From: Bacillota bacterium
Lineage (GTDB): Bacteria; Bacillota; Sulfobacillia; DUMF01
Direction: 5' to 3'
NCBI GenBank assembly: GCA_012840015.1
Contig: DUMF01000025.1
Coordinates: 62,001 to 126,000, forward strand
DNA: 64,000 bases
Below the pieces are notes generated by a model. That model did no database searches. It saw only the letters and a program-made list of their open reading frames with translations, and was not told where the DNA came from. A program made the position numbers and the translations under genes. This document shows positions 16,458-26,374 of this stretch, piece after piece; position 1 is the stretch's first letter, and each line of letters starts with the position of its first letter.

Positions 16458-17162
16458 ATGATTCGAGGGGAGAAGCTTTACGAGGGGAAGGCGAAAATCG
16501 TCTACACGACGGATGATCCAGATAAGCTGTGGGTACATTTCAAGGACGAGGCTACCGCTTTTGACGGGAAGAAGAAGGGAGTCATCGAGAACAAGGGCTA
16601 CTTAAACGCTCAGGTTTCCTCGAAACTCTTCGGCGTATTGTCCCGGAACGGTGTACCCACGCATTTCGTAAGGCTCGAGACGCCGAGGGACATGATCGTG
16701 AGAAAGTTGGAGATCATCCCGGTTGAAGTGGTTGTAAGGAACGTGGTGGCGGGCAGCATGTCCAAGCGTTTGGGGATTGAAGAGGGACGGAAGCTCACCC
16801 AGCCCGTTTTAGAGTTTTATTACAAGAGTGATGCCCTTGGCGACCCGTGGGTAAACGAGTCTCACGTCCTGGCTTTGGGGTGGGCTCAGGCGGCTGAAGT
16901 GGAAGCAATCAGGAGTATGGCACTCACAGTGAACCGCGTATTGAGCAAGCACCTGGGGAACGTGGGGATATTGCTCGTAGATTTCAAGTTGGAGTTCGGG
17001 AGGACCTCCGATGGGACCATTCTCTTGGGCGACGAGATATCGCCTGATACCTGCAGGTTGTGGGACGTACGGTCTGGAGAGAAGCTCGACAAAGACCGCT
17101 TCCGCAGGGACATGGGGGGAGTGGAAGACGCTTACGAAGAAGTGCTACGCCGGTTGAGCTGA
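16458..17162 (+). CDS. purC: SAICAR synthetase PurC
   Basis: Ligates aspartate to CAIR using ATP. KLYEGKAKIVY at the N-terminus, VEVVVRNVVAGSMSKRLG, VDFKLEFGR and DEISPDTCRLWD are the conserved PurC signatures. ATG 16458 has GGGAGG with an eight-base gap; a GTG at 16449 lies inside that site. Length 234 is typical. It is followed by purS after about 42 bases. Confidence 0.96.
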   Translation: MIRGEKLYEGKAKIVYTTDDPDKLWVHFKDEATAFDGKKKGVIENKGYLNAQVSSKLFGVLSRNGVPTHFVRLETPRDMIVRKLEIIPVEVVVRNVVAGSMSKRLGIEEGRKLTQPVLEFYYKSDALGDPWVNESHVLALGWAQAAEVEAIRSMALTVNRVLSKHLGNVGILLVDFKLEFGRTSDGTILLGDEISPDTCRLWDVRSGEKLDKDRFRRDMGGVEDAYEEVLRRLS

Positions 17163-17204
17163 GCCCAGCGAGAGGCAGGGCAGGCGTGGCCAGGGGGTGC
17201 GATT

Positions 17205-17459
17205 GTGGAATTCCTCGTGAAGGTGGAAGTGACCCTAAAGAAAACGGTGGCGGATCCGCAGGGACAAGCAGTATATTCCGCGCTTCGGGATATGGGTTTT
17301 GAAGGTACGCGCGAAGTGCGCGTGGGAAAGCTCATCGAGGTTAGGGTGGAGGGGGAAGATCGCGAGCATGCCCGTTCTCTGGTGGACGAGATGTGCCGCA
17401 GACTGTTAGCTAACCCCGTGATAGAGGATTACCGGCTCGAAGTGGGGGTGGACGGGTGA
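17205..17459 (+). CDS. purS: FGAM synthase subunit PurS
   Basis: Small (84-residue) structural subunit that couples PurQ and PurL in Gram-positive-type formylglycinamidine ribonucleotide synthase, channelling ammonia. [38 protein letters not shown] and [10 protein letters not shown] match the family over its full length. GTG start with AGGGGG upstream. The stop overlaps the purQ start (GTGA). Confidence 0.94.
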   Translation: MEFLVKVEVTLKKTVADPQGQAVYSALRDMGFEGTREVRVGKLIEVRVEGEDREHARSLVDEMCRRLLANPVIEDYRLEVGVDG

Positions 17460-18175
17460 GATTCGGTGTAGTGATTTTCCCCGGTTCCAATTGCGATTCT
17501 GACTGCTACCACGCTCTGAAAGACGTGATGGGTCTGGAAGCAGAATACATATGGCACAAATCCACGGATATTCGAGGTTTTGATGCGATAATCTTGCCGG
17601 GCGGCTTTTCCTACGGAGACTACCTAAGAGCGGGGGCGATTGCCAGGTTTTCGCCTGTGATGAAGGCGGTGGAGAAATTCGCGAGGGGTGGTGGACTCGT
17701 TCTAGGTATATGCAACGGTTTCCAGATTCTTCTCGAAGCGGGTTTGTTGCCAGGCGCCATGATGCGCAATGACTGCCTTCAGTTCCGCTGCCACTACGTA
17801 GAGGTCAAGGTGGAAAACGCGGAGACCCCGTTTACGGGAGAGTGCAGCCCGGGCCAGATTCTACGAATACCGATCGCACACGGCGAGGGGAATTACTTCG
17901 CCGAACCGCGAGTACTCGAGGAGCTCAAGCGTAACCAGCAGATCGTGCTCAGGTACCACGGGAGCAACCCGAACGGCTCCGTGGATAACATAGCTGCGGT
18001 AATCAACCGGGAAGGGAACGTAATGGGTATGATGCCTCACCCCGAGAGATGCTGTGAGGGCGTGTTGGGGGGCACCGACGGTAAGTTCATTTTCCAATCG
18101 ATGATGAAGTACATTGGCTGGAGCTTACCGCTCAACCCGGCGACCCAGGGGAGGTGTGGTTCCCGTGAAAGCTGA
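17456..18175 (+). CDS. purQ: FGAM synthase glutaminase subunit PurQ
   Basis: Glutamine amidotransferase providing ammonia to Pur[19 protein letters not shown] at the start, [36 protein letters not shown] with the nucleophilic cysteine, and [11 protein letters not shown] with the catalytic His/Glu pair. At 239 residues it carries a short C-terminal tail beyond the usual end, overlapping the start of purL by 11 bases. Works with PurS and PurL. Confidence 0.95.
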   Translation: MRFGVVIFPGSNCDSDCYHALKDVMGLEAEYIWHKSTDIRGFDAIILPGGFSYGDYLRAGAIARFSPVMKAVEKFARGGGLVLGICNGFQILLEAGLLPGAMMRNDCLQFRCHYVEVKVENAETPFTGECSPGQILRIPIAHGEGNYFAEPRVLEELKRNQQIVLRYHGSNPNGSVDNIAAVINREGNVMGMMPHPERCCEGVLGGTDGKFIFQSMMKYIGWSLPLNPATQGRCGSRES

Positions 18176-20405
18176 GAACTGGCAACAGCTTGGACTGAAA
18201 CCCTTCGAATACGAAAAGATAGTGAAGTCTCTCGGCAGGGAGCCTACCTGGACGGAACTGGGCATGTTTTCCGTACTGTGGTCAGAGCATTGCGCTTACA
18301 AACACTCGCGAAAGCTCCTCAAAACGCTACCCACACAAGGAGAGCGCGTATTGATCGGTCCCGGCGAGAACGCCGGGGTCGTCGACCTGGGTGACGGATT
18401 GGCCGTAGTGATGAAGATCGAAAGCCATAACCATCCAATCGCCGTGGAGCCGTATCAGGGAGCGGCCACAGGCGTAGGCGGCATAGTACGGGACATCATG
18501 GCCATGGGGGCCCGGCCTGTGGCGCTGTTGGACTCACTGAGGTTCGGCCCGCTCGAGGAGGCGCGCAACCGGTTTATTTTCGGCGGGACCGTAGGTGGAA
18601 TCGCTGGGTACGGGAACTGCCTAGGTATACCCACTGTTGGGGGCGAAGTGTATTTTGAAGAAGCCTACTCGTTAAACCCGCTTTGTAACGTGCTGTGCGT
18701 AGGCGTGATAGAGAAGGACAAGGTGAAGAGAGGGCGTGCCGCTGGCGAAGGCAATGCTGTGATACTAATAGGGAATACCACCGGGCGAGACGGTATCCAT
18801 GGCTGCACGTTTGCCTCTGAAGAGTTGGGTGAAGACACTGAGGAAAAGCGACCAAATATACAAGTTGGCGATCCTTTTACGGAGAAGCTCCTGATAGAGG
18901 CCTGCCTGGAGCTCGTGGATTCGGGTGCAGTGGTTGGCATGACGGATATGGGCGCGGCGGGTATCACTTCTTCCTGCGCTGAGGCTGCCGCTCGCGCGGG
19001 GATGGGCATCGAAATAGACGTGGCCAAGGTGCCACTCCGGGAAGAAGGGATGACTCCCTATGAAATCATGCTTTCTGAGTCGCAGGAGAGGATGTTGATA
19101 ATCGCCGAGAAGGGTAAGGAGGATCAGGTGAAGGCCATCTGCGACAAATGGGGCCTGCGTTCAGCACAAATCGGGGTCGTAACGGCGGATGGGATGTTCC
19201 GGGTCCGGGAGCGTGGCACGATCGTGGCAGAGGTGCCGGCGAAGCTTTTGGCCGAGGAAGCACCCATTTATACCCCCGAGGCGCGCAAGCCAGCGTATCT
19301 GGACGAAGTCGGCCATTTGGATCCAGGCGAAGTTTCTCCCATCGGCGATGCTGCCGAATGCCTGCGGATCTTACTCAGAACCCCTGACCTCGCCTCGAAG
19401 GAGTACGTCTACCGCCAGTACGATCACATGGTCAGAACGGACACGATAGTGCTTCCAGGTGCGGACGCTGCGGTGCTCCGGGTTAAGGGTAGCAGAAAGG
19501 GATTTGCCGTGTGTACAGACGGAAACGGGAGGCATTGCTACCTGGATCCTCGCTCGGGAGCAATTTCCGCTGTAGCAGAAGCGGCACGTAACGTGTGTTG
19601 CGTGGGGGCGAAACCTGTAGCCGTCACAAACTGCCTGAACTTCGGCAATCCGGAGAAGCCCGAGGTCTTCTGGCAGTTCAGCCAGGTCATCGAGGGGATG
19701 GCCGAAGCCTGCTTGAAACTGGGTACGCCAGTGATCGGGGGTAACGTGAGCTTCTATAACGAGACGAGCGGACATGCTGTCTACCCCACGCCCGTCATCG
19801 GAATGCTCGGGATCATCCAGGACACTTCGGCAGTGTGCACTCCCGAATTCAAACTCGAAGGGGATATCATATTGCTCCTGGGACCCATCGCTCCTCCTCA
19901 AGAGGGGGCATGGCTGGGAGGAAGTGAGTATCTGCGAGCGGTACATAGGATGGTCAAAGGGAAGCCTGCGCGTGTGGATCTGGAACTCGAGAAGAGACTG
20001 CAGGCCATGCTGCTCGAGGCAATCGGAAAGGGCTTGCTCAAATCAGCGCACGATATCTCCGACGGCGGGCTTGCCGTGGCTTTGGCGGAGTGTTGTTTCG
20101 GCAGTCCTGCCCACGAAATGATCGGTGCTAGTGTGGTGCTGGCGACGCCGGGAGTGAGGAGACGGGACGAGCTTCTCTTCGGGGAAGCACCGGCGAGGGT
20201 GATAGTCTCAGCGGATCCCAGTGACTTCGGACGACTAAAGGCTCTGGCCGAGAAGCACGACGTGCCTCTGACGTTGCTCGGAAAGGTAGGGGGAGACCAC
20301 CTGGATATCGCCATAGCCGAGGGGGAGACGAAGACGTTGATCCACGAGAGGGTGGAGGAACTCAGGTCTCTCTGGCAGGGGGCGATCGAATGCCTGCTGA
20401 AGTAA
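18165..20405 (+). CDS. purL: FGAM synthase subunit PurL (small type)
   Basis: Catalytic ATP-dependent subunit of formylglycinamidine ribonucleotide synthase. [19 protein letters not shown] is the hallmark N-terminal block, then [70 protein letters not shown] and [16 protein letters not shown]. About 746 residues fits the small PurL that needs PurS and PurQ. GTG 18165 has GGGGAGG about ten bases upstream and is preferred; a frame from 18114 would lie deep inside purQ. Its end overlaps purF by 16 bases. Confidence 0.95.
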   Translation: MKAENWQQLGLKPFEYEKIVKSLGREPTWTELGMFSVLWSEHCAYKHSRKLLKTLPTQGERVLIGPGENAGVVDLGDGLAVVMKIESHNHPIAVEPYQGAATGVGGIVRDIMAMGARPVALLDSLRFGPLEEARNRFIFGGTVGGIAGYGNCLGIPTVGGEVYFEEAYSLNPLCNVLCVGVIEKDKVKRGRAAGEGNAVILIGNTTGRDGIHGCTFASEELGEDTEEKRPNIQVGDPFTEKLLIEACLELVDSGAVVGMTDMGAAGITSSCAEAAARAGMGIEIDVAKVPLREEGMTPYEIMLSESQERMLIIAEKGKEDQVKAICDKWGLRSAQIGVVTADGMFRVRERGTIVAEVPAKLLAEEAPIYTPEARKPAYLDEVGHLDPGEVSPIGDAAECLRILLRTPDLASKEYVYRQYDHMVRTDTIVLPGADAAVLRVKGSRKGFAVCTDGNGRHCYLDPRSGAISAVAEAARNVCCVGAKPVAVTNCLNFGNPEKPEVFWQFSQVIEGMAEACLKLGTPVIGGNVSFYNETSGHAVYPTPVIGMLGIIQDTSAVCTPEFKLEGDIILLLGPIAPPQEGAWLGGSEYLRAVHRMVKGKPARVDLELEKRLQAMLLEAIGKGLLKSAHDISDGGLAVALAECCFGSPAHEMIGASVVLATPGVRRRDELLFGEAPARVIVSADPSDFGRLKALAEKHDVPLTLLGKVGGDHLDIAIAEGETKTLIHERVEELRSLWQGAIECLLK

Positions 20406-21778
20406 GGGAGATGTGCGGCGTTTTTGGGATATTCGGGCACGATAAAGCCGCGATGCTGACCAAGCTCGGCCTTTTTGCCCTCCAACATCGCGGTCAGGAG
20501 AGTGCAGGCATTACATCTTCTGACGGCACCAGGCTTTACACTCACAAGGGCATGGGGCTTGTCTCAGAGGTGTTTGATGGTTCTACAGAAGCGACACTGA
20601 TTGGCGAAAGCGCGATCGGACATGTTAGGTATTCAACCACAGGTTCCAGCAACATCACTAACGCCCAACCGCTGGTAGTGCGATATGCGCGAGGCGAACT
20701 CGCCATCGCTCATAACGGCAACCTCGTGAATGCGCCCACGCTGAGACGGAGCCTCGAGGCTGATGGCTCGATATTCCAGACTACGATGGATACTGAAGTG
20801 GTAGCGCACTTAATAGCCAAGGAGGGCAAGCTCGATTTCGTAAGTGCACTGCAGGCAAGTCTTCAAAGAGTGAGAGGCGCCTATGCCTTGTTATTTTTGA
20901 GTCTTCGCTGCCTGGTCGCAGTGCGCGATCCCTTCGGTATACGCCCTTTGTCTCTCGGAAAACTGGGTGAAGCTTGGGTGGTGGCGTCCGAAACGTGTGC
21001 CTTCGATGCAGTAGGTGCCGAATTCGTCAGAGATGTTCTCCCGGGAGAGGCGATCGTTTTCGGACCAACGGGGATGTCCGCCATTCAACTTCTGCCCCGC
21101 AATCCAGCGAGGCTTTGTTCGTTTGAGTACATCTATTTCGCGAGACCCGATTCAGACCTGGACGGCATAAACGTACATTCTGCCCGAAAGCGGATGGGGC
21201 GGGCGCTAGCTCGAGACTATCCTGTGGACGCAGATCTGGTGGTTGGCGTACCAGATTCCAGCATATCCGCTGCTTCCGGTTTCGCGGAGGAAGCGGGTAT
21301 CCCGTACGAGATGGGCCTCGTCAAGAATAAGTATGTGGGCCGCACTTTCATTCAACCGGAACAGCGGTTGAGAGATGCCAGCGTTAGGCTCAAGCTTAAC
21401 CCTTTGAGAAGGGTGGTTGACGGCAAAAGGGTTGTTCTGGTGGACGACTCGATAGTGAGAGGCACTACGATGAAAAGGATCGTGTGCTTATTACGCGAAG
21501 CGGGTGCGCGGGAGGTGCACGTAAGGGTGAGCTCGCCCCCGTATAAGTATTCGTGCTACTATGGCATAGACACATCTTCACAATCAGAGCTAGTCGCCGC
21601 TTTGATGAGCGTAGAAGATATCAGACGAGCCGTAAATGCGGATTCTTTGTGTTATCTATCGGAAAGTGCACTTGCTTCCTCTATCGGCAGGGAACCGGGG
21701 CAGCTGTGTACTGCGTGTTTCAGCGGCGGATATCCGGTACCCGTCGCAGATGGGGAAGGTAAGTACGCACTGGAATGA
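20390..21778 (+). CDS. purF: Amidophosphoribosyltransferase, Fe-S type
   Basis: Commits PRPP to purine synthesis. Starting at ATG 20390 (GGGGG with a seven-base gap) the protein reads [13 protein letters not shown], so the N-terminal nucleophile would be Cys9 after an eight-residue propeptide, as in B. subtilis PurF (MLAEIKG...ECGVFG). An ATG at 20411 would place the cysteine at position 2 but has its ribosome site directly abutting. The Ntn glutaminase domain is followed by a PRTase domain with VVLVDDSIVRGTT (348-360). Cys243 (CSFEYIYF), Cys389, Cys440 and Cys443 (CTAC) match the four ligands of the B. subtilis-type 4Fe-4S cluster, which makes the enzyme oxygen sensitive. Confidence 0.95.
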   Translation: MPAEVREMCGVFGIFGHDKAAMLTKLGLFALQHRGQESAGITSSDGTRLYTHKGMGLVSEVFDGSTEATLIGESAIGHVRYSTTGSSNITNAQPLVVRYARGELAIAHNGNLVNAPTLRRSLEADGSIFQTTMDTEVVAHLIAKEGKLDFVSALQASLQRVRGAYALLFLSLRCLVAVRDPFGIRPLSLGKLGEAWVVASETCAFDAVGAEFVRDVLPGEAIVFGPTGMSAIQLLPRNPARLCSFEYIYFARPDSDLDGINVHSARKRMGRALARDYPVDADLVVGVPDSSISAASGFAEEAGIPYEMGLVKNKYVGRTFIQPEQRLRDASVRLKLNPLRRVVDGKRVVLVDDSIVRGTTMKRIVCLLREAGAREVHVRVSSPPYKYSCYYGIDTSSQSELVAALMSVEDIRRAVNADSLCYLSESALASSIGREPGQLCTACFSGGYPVPVADGEGKYALE

Positions 21779-21810
21779 GACGTAGAACCAGGCGCGGGTG
21801 GTGAGGTTGA

Positions 21811-22890
21811 ATGGGCGATAAGGGTTCTCACAGGCAAGGTGCATCTCCTGTTTACGCAGAAGCGGGCGTTGATATAGATGCAGCGGGGAAGACAGTCCCG
21901 TTGCTGGCAAGGCTGGCCAAGACGACTTATGGGCGAGAGGTTCTTTCGGGCGTAGGAGGGTTTGCCGGGCTGTTCGATTTAGGGAGTCTCGGCCTACGCC
22001 AGCCCGTGCTGGTGTCGGGGGCCGACGGAGTCGGCACTAAGCTCAAAGTGGCCCAGCAGATGGGCGTTTTAGATACTGTAGGCATCGACTGTGTGGCCAT
22101 GAATGTGGACGATGTTGTCTGTGTGGGTGCGAAGCCACTTTTCTTTTTGGACTACATCGCCTTAGGAAAGCATGACCGAGGCCTGATCGAACAGTTGGTG
22201 CGTGGTTTGGCCGAGGGGTGTTCCCGAGCAGGATGCGCTTTGTTGGGCGGGGAGACCGCGCAAATGCCGGGTTTCTACGATGAAGGGGAGTTTGAGCTGG
22301 CAGGGTTCGCGGTAGGTGTGGTTGAAAGAGACCGCATCGTGGACGGAAGTGAGGTGAGGCCTGGAGATGCCATCGTGGGATTGGCATCATCAGGGCTCCA
22401 TTCCAATGGTTACAGCCTGGTGCGTAGAGTGTTGCTGGAGCAGGGGAAACTTGAGCTCGGGCAGTACGTTCCTGACTTCGGTCGTACTCTCGGCGAAGAG
22501 CTCCTTGAACCCACCAGGATATATGCGCCACTAGTGACCGAATATCTCAGTCGGTACGAAGTACACGGTATAGCTCATATCACCGGGGGTGGTATTTTCG
22601 AAAATATCCCGAGAATCCTCCCGGAGAGCTGCCAGGCGCTGCTGCGCCGCGGAACGTGGGAGGAGCATTCTGTCTTCGGTTTCATCCAACACCACGGTAG
22701 GTTATCTGACGAAGAGATGTTCCGCACCTTCAATATGGGCATAGGTATGACATTGATCGTTCCGCCGGATTCTGCAGAGGCGTGTGCCGGTTGGTTCGAG
22801 CAGCAGGGGATCCGGGCTTGCGTTATCGGGGAAATAAGGGTCTCGCGAGACGCAGGCAGGAAGAGCGTTGAAGTGGAGGGCTTGAGGTGA
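21811..22890 (+). CDS. purM: AIR synthetase PurM
   Basis: Phosphoribosylformylglycinamidine cyclo-ligase. Conserved blocks: YAEAGVDIDAAGKTV, GGFAGLFDLG, VSGADGVGTKLKVAQ, CVGAKPLFFLDYIALG, GCALLGGETAQMPGFY, GLASSGLHSNGYSLVR and HITGGGIFENIPRILP. Length 359 is slightly longer than E. coli (345). ATG with GGTGAGG upstream; ends in a four-base overlap with purN. Confidence 0.96.
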   Translation: MGDKGSHRQGASPVYAEAGVDIDAAGKTVPLLARLAKTTYGREVLSGVGGFAGLFDLGSLGLRQPVLVSGADGVGTKLKVAQQMGVLDTVGIDCVAMNVDDVVCVGAKPLFFLDYIALGKHDRGLIEQLVRGLAEGCSRAGCALLGGETAQMPGFYDEGEFELAGFAVGVVERDRIVDGSEVRPGDAIVGLASSGLHSNGYSLVRRVLLEQGKLELGQYVPDFGRTLGEELLEPTRIYAPLVTEYLSRYEVHGIAHITGGGIFENIPRILPESCQALLRRGTWEEHSVFGFIQHHGRLSDEEMFRTFNMGIGMTLIVPPDSAEACAGWFEQQGIRACVIGEIRVSRDAGRKSVEVEGLR

Positions 22891-23522
22891 AAAGACAGCT
22901 GACACGGGTTGGAGTGCTGGTTTCCGGGAGGGGAAGCAACCTGCAAGCACTGCTCGACGCGTGTGCTTCCGGCTCTGTGCCTGCCAAAGTGGTGCTGGTA
23001 ATCAGCGACAAACCGAATGCTGCAGCTTTGGAAAAAGCTCGAGCAGCGGGAGTGGAGGCTCTGGCCATTGAACCTGCCCGAGTAGGTGGCATGCGGCAGT
23101 TCGAGGTACAGGCAGTAACAGCGCTCAAGAGCAAGGGTGTAGAATTAGTGTGCTTGGCGGGATTCATGCGCGTGGTCAGCCCAGCCTTCTTGAAGGAGTT
23201 TCCAGGGCGCGTATTGAATATACATCCTTCGCTACTGCCTTCCTTTCCGGGACTGGATGCTCAGAAACAGGCTTTGGAGTATGGAGTCAAGGTAACCGGC
23301 TGTACGGTGCATTTTGTGGACGAGCAGGTAGACCATGGCCCCATCGTGATCCAGGCGGCTGTGCCCGTTTTGGAGGGGGATACAGTGGAGTCGCTCTCTG
23401 AGCGCATACTTGAGCAGGAGCACAAAATTTACCCGGAAGCCGTGCGCCTTTTTGCCACGGGGCGGTTAAAACTGGAAGGCAGACGCGTGAGGATTCTACC
23501 GCCGAGTGAGTGGGGGGAATGA
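22887..23522 (+). CDS. purN: GAR transformylase PurN
   Basis: Folate-dependent phosphoribosylglycinamide formyltransferase. GVLVSGRGSNLQALLDA is the phosphate-binding loop, VCLAGFMRVVSPAFL follows, and the catalytic Asn-His-Asp set is seen in LNIHPSLLPSFPGLDAQ and HFVDEQVDHGPI. Length 211. GTG start overlaps purM. No formate-dependent PurT is present in the block. Confidence 0.95.
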   Translation: MKRQLTRVGVLVSGRGSNLQALLDACASGSVPAKVVLVISDKPNAAALEKARAAGVEALAIEPARVGGMRQFEVQAVTALKSKGVELVCLAGFMRVVSPAFLKEFPGRVLNIHPSLLPSFPGLDAQKQALEYGVKVTGCTVHFVDEQVDHGPIVIQAAVPVLEGDTVESLSERILEQEHKIYPEAVRLFATGRLKLEGRRVRILPPSEWGE

Positions 23523-23526
23523 GCTG

Positions 23527-25065
23527 TTGGGGAACCTTGCAGTGATCAGCGTTTACGATAAGCAGGGTGTAATTGAGTTTGCCCGTGGCCTTCGCGATCT
23601 GGGCTATCAGATCGTATCAACCGGAGGCACGGCCAAAGTGATTAGGGATGCAGGCGTGGAAGTGAAAGAAATCTCGGATCTGACTGGCTTCCCTGAAATC
23701 CTTGACGGGAGGGTGAAGACTCTCAATCCGGTAGTGTTTGCGGGCATACTGGCCAGGCGTAGCAAGCCGGAGCACGTCGCTCAGCTGGAGGAGAAGGGGA
23801 TTCCGTTGGTAGATGTAGTGGCGGTAAACCTTTATCCCTTCGAACAGACTGTGAAAAGGCCAGGGGCCACCATCGAGGAGGCTATTGAAAACATCGATAT
23901 CGGTGGGCCTTCTCTAATCAGGGCTGCAGCCAAGAATCACGAGGATGTCATTGTGATCTGCGATCCATCTGACTACGAGCCGGTGTTGGACGGCCTGAGG
24001 TCAGGAACCCTTGGAGCGCAAGCGAGGCGTAAGCTTGCGGCAAAGGCGTTCTATCACACCGCTTGTTACGATTCGCTCATCGCCAGTTACTTTGCACGTA
24101 AGTCCGGAGTACCGCAAGACGATTTTCCCGAAAGGTTTGCGGTATACTTCGAAAAGAAATACGACCTGCGCTACGGCGAGAACCCGCACCAGAAGGCGGC
24201 GTTCTATGTAGAACCTTTCTCCACTGAAGTTACGATCGCGGGCGCGAGGCAACTCCAAGGTAAGGAACTCTCTTTCAACAACATCCTCGATGCAGATGCT
24301 GCTTTGAACGTGGTTAGGGAGTTCGATCAGCCTGCCGCAGTGGCGGTGAAACATACTAACCCGTGCGGCTGTGCTATAGGAGAAACCATTGCCGAAGCGT
24401 TTCGTAAAACCTACGAGGGAGATCCAGTATCCATATTCGGTGGCATCGTGGCTTTCAATCGTAAGCTCGATGCGGAAACAGCTAGGCGGCTTGTGGAACT
24501 GTTTCTCGAAATAGTAATAGCGCCCGAGTACGACGACGAGGCTTTGGAAATACTCAAGCGCAAGCCAAACCTGAGAGTGCTGGTTACCGGTCACTGGATG
24601 GGTCACTCTGGTCAGGGAAGAGATTTCCGCAGAGTGCGAGGCGGGTTGCTGGTGCAGGAAGCGGATATCACGGATGCCGCTCATTGGAAAGTGGTGACCG
24701 AGAAAGAACCTACCCCGGAGCAATTGGCGGACTTGCACTTTGCCTGGAAGGTGGTCAAGCACGTCAAGTCAAATGCGATCGTGCTGGCTAAGGGCAGACA
24801 AACGATAGGTGTGGGCGCAGGCCAAATGAATCGGATCGACGCGGCCCGCATTGCCATATCCCACGCAGGGGAAGCAGCTAAGGGGTGCGTACTTGCGTCC
24901 GACGGGTTCTTTCCTTTCGCTGACGTCGTAGAGGCTGCGGCAGACGCAGGGGTGGTTGCCATAGTGCAGCCGGGCGGTTCCATAAGGGACGAAGAGTCGA
25001 TCGCGAAAGCCAACGAAAGAGGAGTGCCGATGCTCTTAACGGGTGTAAGGCATTTCCGCCACTGA
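23527..25065 (+). CDS. purH: Bifunctional AICAR transformylase/IMP cyclohydrolase
   Basis: Last two steps to IMP. N-terminal IMP cyclohydrolase (MGS-like fold: AVISVYDKQGVIEFA, STGGTAKVIRDAGV, DLTGFPEILDGRVKTLNP). C-terminal AICAR transformylase (RYGENPHQKAAFYV, LQGKELSFNNILDADAA, VKHTNPCGCAIG, GVGAGQMNRIDA, SDGFFPFADVVE, IVQPGGSIRDEESI). The TTG at 23527 has GGGGGG upstream at nine bases; a GTG at 23506 inside purN would add seven residues. The end is followed 31 bases later by purD. Confidence 0.95.
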   Translation: MGNLAVISVYDKQGVIEFARGLRDLGYQIVSTGGTAKVIRDAGVEVKEISDLTGFPEILDGRVKTLNPVVFAGILARRSKPEHVAQLEEKGIPLVDVVAVNLYPFEQTVKRPGATIEEAIENIDIGGPSLIRAAAKNHEDVIVICDPSDYEPVLDGLRSGTLGAQARRKLAAKAFYHTACYDSLIASYFARKSGVPQDDFPERFAVYFEKKYDLRYGENPHQKAAFYVEPFSTEVTIAGARQLQGKELSFNNILDADAALNVVREFDQPAAVAVKHTNPCGCAIGETIAEAFRKTYEGDPVSIFGGIVAFNRKLDAETARRLVELFLEIVIAPEYDDEALEILKRKPNLRVLVTGHWMGHSGQGRDFRRVRGGLLVQEADITDAAHWKVVTEKEPTPEQLADLHFAWKVVKHVKSNAIVLAKGRQTIGVGAGQMNRIDAARIAISHAGEAAKGCVLASDGFFPFADVVEAAADAGVVAIVQPGGSIRDEESIAKANERGVPMLLTGVRHFRH

Positions 25066-25096
25066 TGGAGCTCGGTGTCTTTGCGGGGGTTGGAGT

Positions 25097-26374
25097 ATGA
25101 GGGTACTTGTTGTAGGTTCGGGCGGAAGAGAGCACGCGATCGTGTGGGCCGTAAGCCGCAACCGGGACGTAGATAAGATCTATGCGGCACCTGGCAACGC
25201 GGGCATGTCGGGGCTTGCTGAGTGTATCCCTATTGAGGCAACCGACCTGGAGACCCTGGCGGATTTCGCAAGGGCTAATCGTGTGGATCTCACGATAGTC
25301 GGGCCCGAGGCGCCTCTAGCGCTCGGTATTACGGATGTATTTGCAGCCCGCGGCCTGAAGATCTTCGGGCCGGGCCGCGCCAGCGCACAGATCGAAAGCA
25401 GCAAGGTTTTCGCCAAGGAGTTTATGAAAAGGCATTCCATTCCTACTGCGCAGTTTTCCGCTTTCGATTCCCTGGAGGAGAGCCTCGCCTTTGTGCGCAA
25501 GCGAGATGGTGCCCTCGTCATCAAAGCAGATGGGCTGGCAGCTGGTAAAGGCGTGGTGATAGCTCAGAACAGTAGGGAGGCGGAGAAGGCCTTGCGCTCG
25601 ATGATGGAGGACCGCAGCTTGGGCGATGCTGGGGCGAAAGTGGTTATCGAGGAGCTGCTGGAGGGGCCTGAGGTATCGGTAATGGCATTGTGCGACGGGG
25701 AAACCATCTTGCCACTGGCGCCTGCTCAGGATCATAAGCGTGCCTTTGACGGCGACCGTGGCCCTAATACGGGTGGTATGGGGGCCTATTCTCCGGTACC
25801 GGTCCTGGATCCTCCTATGATGGAGAGGGTGTACTCTGAAATACTCGTGCCCACACTGGAAGGCCTTCGAGAAGAAGGGATTCCGTACAAAGGAGTGCTT
25901 TACGCTGGCCTGATCTTGACTGGGGACGGGCCTATGGTGTTGGAATTCAACTGCCGTTTGGGGGACCCGGAGACGCAGGCCGTCCTGCCGAGGCTTGACG
26001 GCGACCTGGTTTCGTTGGCACAGGCGTGCGTGGAGGGCAGGCTTAGCGAGGTGGCCCTCCACTGGAAGAATGAAGCGTGCGTGTGCGTGGTCGCAGCCTC
26101 AGCCGGTTACCCGGGACGATACGAGAAAGGTAAGAGCATATCCGGTTTGGATAGGATAAAAGAGCACGAAGACGTGCTGGTGTTCCATGCGGGTACCGCT
26201 TTTAGGGATGCAGGTAGCGGCCGGAAGGAAATAGTGACGTCGGGCGGAAGGGTCCTGGGGGTCGCAGCGCTGGGGAAAGATATAGAGACAGCGAGATGCA
26301 GAGCATACCAGGCCATCAAGGAAATCAGTTTCGAAGGGATATTCTGGAGAAGTGACATTGCTTCGAAAAGATAG
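25097..26374 (+). CDS. purD: GAR synthetase PurD
   Basis: Phosphoribosylamine-glycine ligase of the ATP-grasp superfamily. Starts MRVLVVGSGGREHAIVWAV, the usual first motif, then PGNAGM, VGPEAPLALGITDVFAARGLKIFGP, KADGLAAGKGVVIA, DGDRGPNTGGMGAYSPVP and EFNCRLGDPETQAVLPRL. Length 425. It is the last purine gene in the run; its 3' end overlaps the QueT-like gene by 23 bases. Confidence 0.95.
   Translation: MRVLVVGSGGREHAIVWAVSRNRDVDKIYAAPGNAGMSGLAECIPIEATDLETLADFARANRVDLTIVGPEAPLALGITDVFAARGLKIFGPGRASAQIESSKVFAKEFMKRHSIPTAQFSAFDSLEESLAFVRKRDGALVIKADGLAAGKGVVIAQNSREAEKALRSMMEDRSLGDAGAKVVIEELLEGPEVSVMALCDGETILPLAPAQDHKRAFDGDRGPNTGGMGAYSPVPVLDPPMMERVYSEILVPTLEGLREEGIPYKGVLYAGLILTGDGPMVLEFNCRLGDPETQAVLPRLDGDLVSLAQACVEGRLSEVALHWKNEACVCVVAASAGYPGRYEKGKSISGLDRIKEHEDVLVFHAGTAFRDAGSGRKEIVTSGGRVLGVAALGKDIETARCRAYQAIKEISFEGIFWRSDIASKR

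Noticed and set aside
24001-24762. Open frame of 253 codons on the minus strand inside purH
   Set aside because: Antisense to a strongly conserved gene; no recognisable protein.
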